Below, piece after piece: positions 8,813 to 14,906 of a DNA stretch of 64,000 nt. The position numbers were made by a program, and so were the translations under genes. This stretch comes from an uncultured Eubacterium sp. (GTDB lineage: Bacteria; Bacillota; Clostridia; Oscillospirales; Acutalibacteraceae): contig CAJOJV010000003.1 of the NCBI GenBank assembly GCA_905234995.1, forward strand, positions 1 through 64,000, written 5' to 3'. How positions within the stretch are numbered: position 1 is the first letter of the stretch; every line of letters starts with the position of its first letter. Below the pieces are notes generated by a model. The model saw only the letters and a program-made list of their open reading frames with translations. It made no database searches and had not been told where the DNA came from.

Positions 8813-9386
8813 TACTTTATTTCTTGTTTTGATTTCAACAGCGCTTATCAACAACGTTGTTCTTTCCCAGTTCCTCGGAATCTGTCCTTTCCTCGGCGTA
8901 TCGAAAAACGTTAAAACAGCGGCAGGCATGGGCGGTGCGGTTATCTTCGTTATTACGCTTTCCTCAATGGTTGCTTCCCTGCTTTACACAAAAATACTTG
9001 TAAAATTCAATCTTACTTATCTGAAAACAATCGTTTTCATTATGGTTATCGCTTTTCTTGTTCAGCTGGTGGAGCTTTTCCTTAAGAAGTTTGTTCCTCC
9101 GCTTTACAAGGCACTCGGTGTATATCTTCCGCTAATCACAACAAACTGTGCGGTTCTCGGCGTAGCGCTTACAAATGTACAGAAGGATTTTAACTTTGTA
9201 ACGAGCCTTGTAGCAGGCTTCGGCACTTCCGTCGGCTTCTGCATTGCAATAGTTATTATGGCGGGTATCAGAGAAAAAACAGAAAAGAATGATTTTCCAA
9301 GCGCATTCAAGGGAACCCCGGCAGTGCTTCTTACCGCCTGCCTGATGTCCATCGCCTTCTACGGATTTGGCGTATTACCGAAATAA
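8805..9386 (+). CDS. rnfA: Rnf complex subunit A (RnfA)
   Basis: 193-residue integral membrane subunit of the NqrE/RnfA family, homologous to RnfE and inserted in opposite topology in known complexes. It shows NNVVLSQFLGICPFLGVSK, with the cysteine that helps bind the intramembrane iron-sulfur cluster, and a second half with TTNCAVLG. The ATG at 8805 follows AAGGAGG by about 9 bases. A longer frame from 8781 would run back through the end of rnfE and lacks a ribosome site. Next gene, rnfB, starts 15 bases after the stop. Confidence 0.95.
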   Translation: MANTLFLVLISTALINNVVLSQFLGICPFLGVSKNVKTAAGMGGAVIFVITLSSMVASLLYTKILVKFNLTYLKTIVFIMVIAFLVQLVELFLKKFVPPLYKALGVYLPLITTNCAVLGVALTNVQKDFNFVTSLVAGFGTSVGFCIAIVIMAGIREKTEKNDFPSAFKGTPAVLLTACLMSIAFYGFGVLPK

Positions 9387-9401
9387 GGAGGAGTGATGAC
9401 T

Positions 9402-10202
9402 ATGAATACAGCAGAAATTATTACCGCGATTGCGGCACTTGCAATTATCGCTCTTATAATCGGTATTATCCTTTCAATTGCAGAAAAGGTATTCAAGGTT
9501 GAGGTTGATGAAAAGGAAGTTGCCGTCAGGGCTGAACTTCCTGGCTCAAACTGCGGCGGCTGCGGTTTTGCAGGGTGCGACGCACTGGCTGCGGCTATCG
9601 CTAAGGGCGAGGCTCCCGTTACCGGATGCCCCGTAGGCGGAAAACCCGTGGCTGAAAAAATTGCAGCGATTATGGGTCAGGAAGTCGGCGAAATGGAGCG
9701 CAAGGTTGCATATGTTAAATGTGACGGCTTCTGTGAAAACAGAGAAACCGATTATAAATACTTTGGTATTGACGATTGCGTTTACGCTGCAAAGATGCCG
9801 GGTTCAAGCCCGTATGCATGCAAATTCGGTTGCCTCGGCTTTGGCTCCTGTGTTAAGGTTTGCGACCAACAGGCTATCAGAATTATCGATAAAAAAGCTG
9901 TTGTTGATGAGAATCTTTGCATAGCCTGCGGCAAATGCCTCAAGGTTTGCCCTCACAATCTGATTGAGCTTATTCCTGCTGACAGCACTTACAGAGTTCA
10001 GTGCTCATCACAGGCAAGAGGTAAAGAGGTTAAAAACGCCTGCACTTCAGGCTGCATAGGCTGCTCGCTTTGCCAGAAGAATTGCCCGAGTGACGCTATC
10101 ATTTTTGAAAACAATATTGCAAAAATTGATTATTCAAAATGCACCAAATGCGGCACCTGCGCTGAAAAGTGCCCGTCCAAGATTATCAGAATTTATAACT
10201 AA
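9402..10202 (+). CDS. rnfB: Rnf complex subunit B (RnfB), polyferredoxin
   Basis: 266-residue iron-sulfur subunit that accepts electrons from ferredoxin at the cytoplasmic face. One N-terminal membrane helix (about residues 5-25) is followed by the 4Fe-4S domain [14 protein letters not shown] ending in TGCP. Then come several ferredoxin-type motifs: [36 protein letters not shown] and an incomplete-looking [12 protein letters not shown] take the ATG at 9402 as start because GGAGG lies 10 bases before it; ATG at 9396 and GTG at 9393 are too close. Last gene of the operon, followed by a strong terminator. Confidence 0.95.
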   Translation: MNTAEIITAIAALAIIALIIGIILSIAEKVFKVEVDEKEVAVRAELPGSNCGGCGFAGCDALAAAIAKGEAPVTGCPVGGKPVAEKIAAIMGQEVGEMERKVAYVKCDGFCENRETDYKYFGIDDCVYAAKMPGSSPYACKFGCLGFGSCVKVCDQQAIRIIDKKAVVDENLCIACGKCLKVCPHNLIELIPADSTYRVQCSSQARGKEVKNACTSGCIGCSLCQKNCPSDAIIFENNIAKIDYSKCTKCGTCAEKCPSKIIRIYN

Positions 10203-10208
10203 TGCAAA

Positions 10209-10245
10209 AAGCTCTCGGTTATTTATAACCGAGAGCTTAATTATT
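10209..10245 (+). terminator. Terminator of the rnf operon
   Basis: A 14-bp perfect stem (10209-10222 with 10225-10238) directly after rnfB, followed by an AT-rich run with several T residues. Confidence 0.82.
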
Positions 10246-10265
10246 ATAACAAACGAAATAATAAG

Positions 10266-10358
10266 TAATGATATGCAGCTTCGCAGTATGATATAATATC
10301 CGTTCCTTCATACACCGCAGGCGTATATCATACGTTCCGATAGGAACGTATATCATTA
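10266..10358. repeat. MITE-like palindromic repeat element
   Basis: A 93-bp noncoding element bounded by the inverted repeats TAATGATAT and ATATCATTA. Internal hairpins are GCAGCTTCGC near the left end and ACGTTCC-GATA-GGAACGT near the right end. The layout fits a small non-autonomous or REP-like repeat. I recall similar sequences in gut Clostridia but cannot check this here. Confidence 0.55.
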
Positions 10359-10388
10359 AAAAACCGTTCCGATAGGAACGGTTTTTTT
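10356..10388. terminator. Bidirectional terminator between rnf operon and tRNA cluster
   Basis: Stem AACCGTTCC/GGAACGGTT (10362-10370 with 10375-10383), GATA loop. It has an A-run before and a T-run after, so it can stop transcription on both strands. It ends two bases before the 3' end of tRNA-Cys and repeats the CGTTCCGATAGGAACG hairpin of the neighbouring element. Confidence 0.75.
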
Positions 10389-10389
10389 C

Positions 10390-10463
10390 TGGAGGCACCA
10401 CCCAGATTTGAACTGGGGATAAAGGCTTTGCAGGCCTCTGCCTTACCCCTTGGCTATGGTGCC
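10390..10463 (-). tRNA. tRNA-Cys (GCA)
   Basis: 74 bases including an encoded CCA. Acceptor GGCACCA pairs with TGGTGCC, discriminator T, and the anticodon loop reads CTGCAAA (anticodon GCA). It is the last tRNA of a five-gene minus-strand cluster. Confidence 0.93.
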
Positions 10464-10472
10464 TAATATAAT

Positions 10473-10494
10473 GGGCACTAATGAATAGTGCCCG
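10473..10494 (-). other. Stem-loop between tRNA-Gly and tRNA-Cys
   Basis: Perfect 8-bp stem GGGCACTA/TAGTGCCC around a short loop, without a T-run. It is probably a processing or partial termination structure within the tRNA transcript. Confidence 0.4.
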
Positions 10495-10495
10495 T

Positions 10496-10571
10496 TGGAG
10501 CGGATTACGAGACTCGAACTCGCCACCTCCACCTTGGCAAGGTGGCGCTCTACCGGATGAGCTAAATCCGC
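10496..10571 (-). tRNA. tRNA-Gly (GCC)
   Basis: 76 bases with encoded CCA. Acceptor GCGGATT pairs with AATCCGC, and the anticodon loop reads TTGCCAA (anticodon GCC). Second to last in the minus-strand tRNA cluster. Confidence 0.94.
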
Positions 10572-10576
10572 AAATA

Positions 10577-10652
<76 letters not shown>

Positions 10653-10658
10653 ACACAG

Positions 10659-10735
10659 TGGCGACCCGGAACGGACTTGAACCGTCGACCTCCTGCGTGA
10701 CAGGCAGGCGTTCTAACCAGCTGAACTACCGGGCC
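10659..10735 (-). tRNA. tRNA-Asp (GTC)
   Basis: 77 bases with encoded CCA. Acceptor GGCCCGG pairs with CCGGGTC, discriminator G, and the anticodon loop CTGTCAC gives GTC. Confidence 0.94.
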
Positions 10736-10738
10736 AAA

Positions 10739-10844
10739 TGGTAGGAACAACAGGGCTCTCCTCTCTGGCTATCAAACAGTCCACCGGACTGTTCTCCCAA
10801 TCGGCTCACGATGCGAGCCTCTTGGAGCTCGTTTCTCGCCCTGT
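10739..10844 (-). repeat. tRNA-Val-derived noncoding element
   Basis: A 106-bp element lies between the tRNA-Val terminator and tRNA-Asp. Read on the minus strand it starts with ACAGGGCGAGAAAC, an approximate inverted copy of the tRNA-Val T-arm. It ends with GCCCTGTTGTTCCTACCA, a near-exact direct copy of the tRNA-Val 3' end (one mismatch). The core holds hairpins GGCTC/GAGCC and AACAGTCC/GGACTGTT, plus the stretch GATAGCCAGAGAGGA, which recurs in the element beside tRNA-Leu. It does not fold as a tRNA and encodes no supported protein. Confidence 0.6.
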
Positions 10845-10879
10845 AAAAAAAACAGCGGTTACACAATTGTGTAACCGCT
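10845..10879 (-). terminator. Terminator directly after tRNA-Val
   Basis: On the minus strand an 11-bp stem AGCGGTTACAC/GTGTAACCGCT with an AATT loop is followed by G and eight T residues. It would separate tRNA-Val from the other four tRNAs, so readthrough or another promoter is needed for those. Confidence 0.85.
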
Positions 10880-10882
10880 TCG

Positions 10883-10958
10883 TGGTGGGAACAACAGGGC
10901 TCGAACCTGTGACCCTCTGCTTGTAAGGCAGATGCTCTCCCAGCTGAGCTATGCTCCC
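10883..10958 (-). tRNA. tRNA-Val (TAC)
   Basis: 76 bases with encoded CCA. Acceptor GGGAGCA pairs with TGTTCCC, allowing one G-T pair, and the anticodon loop CTTACAA gives TAC. It is the promoter-proximal gene of the tRNA cluster. Confidence 0.94.
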
Positions 10959-10983
10959 ATCTGTTGCGGTTGCAACGAAAATA

Positions 10984-11012
10984 ATAATACTATAATTTAA
11001 TATAATTGTCAA
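10984..11012 (-). promoter_or_regulatory. Promoter of the tRNA-Val cluster
   Basis: On the minus strand TTGACA (11012-11007) and TATTAT (10989-10984) are separated by 17 bases. TTTCGTTGCAA follows the -10 box, and the same 11 bases precede tRNA-Leu at 51460-51470. Confidence 0.8.
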
Positions 11013-11026
11013 CACTTTTTTGAAAT

Positions 11027-11905
11027 TTAATTGGCGTTTTTTATAAGCTCACGGATTTCCTCCGGAGTGAAAATATACACCTTATCGCAGAAATGGCACT
11101 CAACCTTTGTATCCTCTTTACTATCAGCCATATCCTGCAATGCTTCCTTGCCCGTCGTAAGCAGAGCCTTTACTACCCTTTCTCTTGAACAGTTGCATTT
11201 ATATGTGAATTCACTTTCATCAAGCTTTTCAACATTCATTCCCTTCATTGCCCTTTTGGCAATATCATCGGCGGTTAGTCCGCTTTGAAGCATCTGAGTA
11301 ATTGAAGGAATATCAGAAAGCGCTTTTTCAATTGCAGAAATGGTTTCTTCCGGACAACCGGGCAAAAGCTGAATTAAAAATCCGCCTGCACAGCTTACGC
11401 TCAAATCAGGATTAACGAGAACTCCGAGAGCACAAACGGTGGGAGTTTGCTCTGAAACGGCAAAGTAATTTGTTATATCCTCCGCAATCTCTCCGCTGAC
11501 GATTTCCGTTGCGCCGGTAAACGGCTCATTAAGCCCTAAATCCTTAAGAACATAAAGATAACCGCTTGAGCCGACTGCGCCTTTAACGTCAAGCTTGCCC
11601 TTGTCGTTAAGCGGCATTTCAACGATGGGATTCTGAACGTATCCCCTTGCGTTACCGCCACTGTCAGATACGGCAATAAGTGAACCCGTCGGACCGTCGC
11701 CGTTGAAGCGAAGCGTTATTGAATCGTTATCGCCTTTAAGCATTGCGCCCATCATTGAGGCGGCGGTAAGAAGCCTTCCGAGCGCGGCTGATACAACCGC
11801 AGAGGTCTTATGAATACGCTCCATTTCCGCAACCATATCGGTTGAATCGGCAGCAATAACATAGGCACTGCCGTCCTCAGTTATATATCTTACAAGCATT
11901 CCCAT
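11027..11905 (-). CDS. hslO: Hsp33 redox-regulated chaperone
   Basis: A 292-residue heat-shock protein 33, a cytoplasmic holdase that is switched on when oxidants release its zinc and form disulfides. The C-terminal redox switch has the expected four cysteines as CNCSRERV and CHFCDKVY. The N-terminal substrate-binding domain shows LGRLLTAASMMGAMLK and ITLRFNGDGPTGSLIAVSDS. AAAGGA precedes the ATG at 11905 by 8 bases. It follows the methyltransferase gene after 3 bases, so the two are probably co-transcribed, and the tRNA cluster promoter begins just beyond its stop. Confidence 0.95.
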   Translation of the reverse strand: MGMLVRYITEDGSAYVIAADSTDMVAEMERIHKTSAVVSAALGRLLTAASMMGAMLKGDNDSITLRFNGDGPTGSLIAVSDSGGNARGYVQNPIVEMPLNDKGKLDVKGAVGSSGYLYVLKDLGLNEPFTGATEIVSGEIAEDITNYFAVSEQTPTVCALGVLVNPDLSVSCAGGFLIQLLPGCPEETISAIEKALSDIPSITQMLQSGLTADDIAKRAMKGMNVEKLDESEFTYKCNCSRERVVKALLTTGKEALQDMADSKEDTKVECHFCDKVYIFTPEEIRELIKNAN

Positions 11906-11908
11906 AAG

Positions 11909-12640
11909 CTAAATCCTTTCACAAACAAAGTATATACGTTCTGACTTTTCATCAGGTGCATTTTTTGTTAAATCATCATATATCTTAACATTCTTGAAAT
12001 ACGGTGCAAGAGCTTCCAACAGCACCTCTGTTTCATAAGCAGTTTCAATAAACTCCTCAGAGTAACGCTTATAGCTGCCGTTATCCTGCAATGCAAAGAT
12101 GTCGAGCAGCATACGCACCTTATTATCCGCTAATAGCTCATTATCCCAGGAGAGAAAATATTCATCCTCATCAAAAACAAAAGTGTTGTCCGCAAGAACA
12201 TAATTATGCTTATAAACGGTGTTAACGTCAAAGATGAAAACGCCGCCGCTTTTCATCGAATCATAAATATTTTTAAAGGTGCTTTTAACGTCCTCAAGGC
12301 ATTCAAGATGATTTACGGAATCAAGGCAGCATATGCAGGCATCAACCGGCTCTGCAAGGCTGAATTCCTGCATTTTAGCTTTAATCAGAGGAACTTTACC
12401 GTTACACTTAAAAGATGCTATTTCAAGCATTTCAGAGCTTAAATCGATTCCGATTACGTCAAAGCCCTTGTCACAAAACAACTTAGAAAAAGTACCCGTA
12501 CCGCAGGCAAGGTCAAGCAGCGTTGCGCCGCGCTTTATATTATAATCAGCAAAAAGGTCAGAAATGTAATCACTTCTGACCTTATAATTGATATTTTCAG
12601 TTAAATCATCGTAAACCTTAGCGAAATAATTATAACTCAT
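11909..12640 (-). CDS. Class I SAM-dependent methyltransferase
   Basis: About 243 residues. Motif I of the Rossmann methyltransferase fold reads LDLACGTGTFSKLF, followed by the acidic strand end VIGIDLSSEML and post-motif CICCLDSVNHL, placing it in the UbiE/YqeM-like small-molecule or tRNA methyltransferase group. The substrate is unknown. The start is either ATG at 12640 or GTG at 12646; I prefer the ATG because the family begins near YNYFAKVYD. The start lies within the end of yerC, so translation is likely coupled. It is followed closely by hslO. Confidence 0.82.
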   Translation of the reverse strand: MSYNYFAKVYDDLTENINYKVRSDYISDLFADYNIKRGATLLDLACGTGTFSKLFCDKGFDVIGIDLSSEMLEIASFKCNGKVPLIKAKMQEFSLAEPVDACICCLDSVNHLECLEDVKSTFKNIYDSMKSGGVFIFDVNTVYKHNYVLADNTFVFDEDEYFLSWDNELLADNKVRMLLDIFALQDNGSYKRYSEEFIETAYETEVLLEALAPYFKNVKIYDDLTKNAPDEKSERIYFVCERI

Positions 12641-12929
12641 CTTCACTGTTTAATCTTTCAAAAATCTTATCGTAGCCGTCACAGCCGTACTGCAGGCTTC
12701 TGTTAACGCGGCTGATTGTTGCAGTAGAAGCGCCTGTTGCGGCAACGATATCCGTGTAAACGCTTTTCTCGGAAAGCATTTTTGCAACGACAATTCTCTG
12801 AGCGAGAGTCTTTAACTCCTGCACAGTGCACAAATCCTCAAAAAAATCATAGCATTCATCAATATCCTGAAGCTGAAGAACGGCTCTGAAAAGGAAATTG
12901 ATATTATCATTTTCAATTTTTCCGGACAT
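12630..12929 (-). CDS. yerC: YerC/YecD family TrpR-related HTH protein
   Basis: About 99 residues of the TrpR-like YerC family, small helical DNA-binding proteins found next to various Gram-positive genes. The helix-turn-helix is seen in YTDIVAATGASTATISRVNRS, and the dimer helices upstream contain FFEDLCTVQELKTLAQR. The ATG at 12929 follows GAGGTG by 6 bases; a GTG at 12938 overlaps that site and is rejected. The target is unknown. It is the first gene of the unit yerC, methyltransferase, hslO. Confidence 0.85.
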   Translation of the reverse strand: MSGKIENDNINFLFRAVLQLQDIDECYDFFEDLCTVQELKTLAQRIVVAKMLSEKSVYTDIVAATGASTATISRVNRSLQYGCDGYDKIFERLNSEDEL

Positions 12930-12984
12930 AAATTTCACCTCAAAACATATATTGTATTTAGTTTATCACATTAAAGCCCGAAAG

Positions 12985-13016
12985 TAAAGAAAAATCTCCG
13001 AATAAATCGGAGATTT
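12985..13016 (-). terminator. Terminator of lysA unit
   Basis: Stem AAATCTCCGA/TCGGAGATTT (12992-13001 with 13007-13016). On the minus strand TTTCTTTAC follows. It ends the tig-to-lysA gene run. Confidence 0.75.
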
Positions 13017-13032
13017 AACAATTTGGTAATTT

Positions 13033-14304
13033 TTACGAAAGTAAGTCTTTGTAAATATCAAAGCAATCAAAGGTTGCAAAATAATCCTTAGGAGTTTCTG
13101 CACGCCTGATAAGCTTAACCTCGCCGTTTTCCTTAAGCAGAAGCTCAGCGGATTTCAGCTTGCCGTTATAATTATAGCCCATAGAAAATCCGTGAGCGCC
13201 CGTATCGTGAATGAAAAGAATATCACCCATTTCAATTTCTGGCAGCTTTCTGTCAACGGCAAACTTATCGTTATTCTCGCAGAGAGAGCCGGTAACGTCA
13301 TAAGTATTGGTTAACGGAGCGTTCTCTTTGCCGAGAACAGTGATATGATGATATGCGCCGTACATTGCCGGGCGCATAAGATTAACGGCACAGGCGTCAA
13401 CTCCGATATATTCCTTATAAATATGCTTTTCGTTAATAGCTGTGGTTACAAGCGCACCGAAAGGAGCCATCATATATCTGCCAAGCTCGGTATATATTGC
13501 GATATCGTCCATATCCTCAGGCTTAAGGATTTCATTGTAAACCTTATGAACGCCCTCGCCTATTGCGAAAATATCATTAGGCTCTTCATCAGGAAGATAA
13601 GGAATGCCAATACCGCCCGAAAGATTAATAAACTTTATCTTCACTCCAAGCTCCGTCTTAAGCTTAACGGCAAGTCTGAAAAGAATACCGGCAAGCATCG
13701 GATAATACTCATTTGTAACAGTGTTTGAGCAAAGGAAGGAATGAAGCCCGAATTCCTCAACGCCTTTTTCCTTCATAATCCTGAAAGCTTCAAAAATTTG
13801 CTCCTCGGTCATACCGTATTTAGCGTCGCCCGGATTATCCATTATACCGTTAGACATATGCACAACGCCGCCCGGATTAAAACGGCAGCTCATCTTTTTT
13901 GGAAGTCTGCCGCAGACCTTTTCAACCATCTCAATATGAGTGATATCATCAAGATTAATGATGCCGCCTAAATCACTGCAAAGCTTAAATTCCTCCGGCG
14001 GCGTATCGTTTGATGAGAACATTATATCCTCGCCGACTGCGCCTACAGCCTTTGAAATCATAAGCTCCGTTAATGACGAGCAATCACAGCCGCAGCCGTA
14101 TTCACGCAGAATATTAATCAGAAACGGATTGGGGGTTGCCTTAACCGCAAAAAATTCCTTGTAACCCTCATTCCACGAAAACGCTTTCTTTAAGTTTTCA
14201 ACATTCTGCCTGATTCCCTTTTCATCATAAATATGAAAAGGAGTCGGAAATTCTTTAATAATCTCCTGCGCCTTTTCTTTTGTTAAGAAAGGTGTTTTTG
14301 CCAT
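13033..14304 (-). CDS. lysA: Diaminopimelate decarboxylase-like protein
   Basis: 423-residue fold-III PLP decarboxylase that would convert meso-diaminopimelate to lysine. The PLP lysine is Lys55 in FFAVKATPNP. The glycine-rich phosphate loop is NLSGGIGIPY, and the C-terminal active-site cysteine motif is VTGSLCENNDKF. GRYMMAPFGALVT and HDTGAHGFSMGYNYNG are also typical. It is a divergent branch, so a related carboxynorspermidine or other decarboxylase cannot be fully excluded. AAAGGAGGAT is placed well before the ATG. It lies 13 bases after engB in a gene row with lon. Confidence 0.85.
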   Translation of the reverse strand: MAKTPFLTKEKAQEIIKEFPTPFHIYDEKGIRQNVENLKKAFSWNEGYKEFFAVKATPNPFLINILREYGCGCDCSSLTELMISKAVGAVGEDIMFSSNDTPPEEFKLCSDLGGIINLDDITHIEMVEKVCGRLPKKMSCRFNPGGVVHMSNGIMDNPGDAKYGMTEEQIFEAFRIMKEKGVEEFGLHSFLCSNTVTNEYYPMLAGILFRLAVKLKTELGVKIKFINLSGGIGIPYLPDEEPNDIFAIGEGVHKVYNEILKPEDMDDIAIYTELGRYMMAPFGALVTTAINEKHIYKEYIGVDACAVNLMRPAMYGAYHHITVLGKENAPLTNTYDVTGSLCENNDKFAVDRKLPEIEMGDILFIHDTGAHGFSMGYNYNGKLKSAELLLKENGEVKLIRRAETPKDYFATFDCFDIYKDLLS

Positions 14305-14317
14305 ATTTTATCCTCCT

Positions 14318-14905
14318 TTAATTTGCTGATGAAAATGCCTTTTCAATTTCAGCTTTAATTTCATCACTGCCCTGCCCTGTTTCCGAGGAAAACGGAATAT
14401 AGGTGCAAGGATAATCGGCAAGCTCTGTTTCAATTTCCTTTAAGCGAAGATTATATTGTGTTTTTTTCAGTTTATCAGCTTTCGTCAGCGCAACGATATA
14501 TGGTATTTCACTTTGCTTTAAAAATTCAAGCATACCGTAATCGTCAGCAGTCGGCTTATGTCTCATATCAATTAACTGAACAACAAGCGCAATATTTCTC
14601 TCACCCTGAAAATATCCCTCCATAAGCTCCGCAAAACGGGATTTTTCAGCCTTGGAAATCTTTGCATACCCGTAGCCGGGCAAATCAACAAAGCGCTGAT
14701 TATCAACATTATAGAAATTTATTGTGATTGTTTTTCCGGGAACTGCGCTCACACGTGCAAGATTTTTTCTGCCGAAAAGCCTGTTAAGAAGCGAGCTTTT
14801 GCCGACGTTTGATCTGCCCGAAAAAACGACCTCGGGTTTATCGGATTTCGGAAGCTGCGCCGAAATGCCGAATGCCCTGTCAAATTCTGCTTTGTTAAAA
14901 TTCAT
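14318..14905 (-). CDS. engB: Ribosome biogenesis GTP-binding protein YsxC/EngB
   Basis: 195-residue TRAFAC-class GTPase needed for assembly of the large ribosomal subunit. G1 is GRSNVGKSSLLN, G2 lies in VPGKTITINFY, G3 is DLPGYGYAK and G4 is TKADKL; the SSE of G5 stands near residue 178. Length and motif order match YsxC. It begins one base after the lon stop, an arrangement common in Bacillota. Co-transcription with lon and lysA is likely. Confidence 0.95.
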   Translation of the reverse strand: MNFNKAEFDRAFGISAQLPKSDKPEVVFSGRSNVGKSSLLNRLFGRKNLARVSAVPGKTITINFYNVDNQRFVDLPGYGYAKISKAEKSRFAELMEGYFQGERNIALVVQLIDMRHKPTADDYGMLEFLKQSEIPYIVALTKADKLKKTQYNLRLKEIETELADYPCTYIPFSSETGQGSDEIKAEIEKAFSSAN

Positions 14906-14906
14906 A

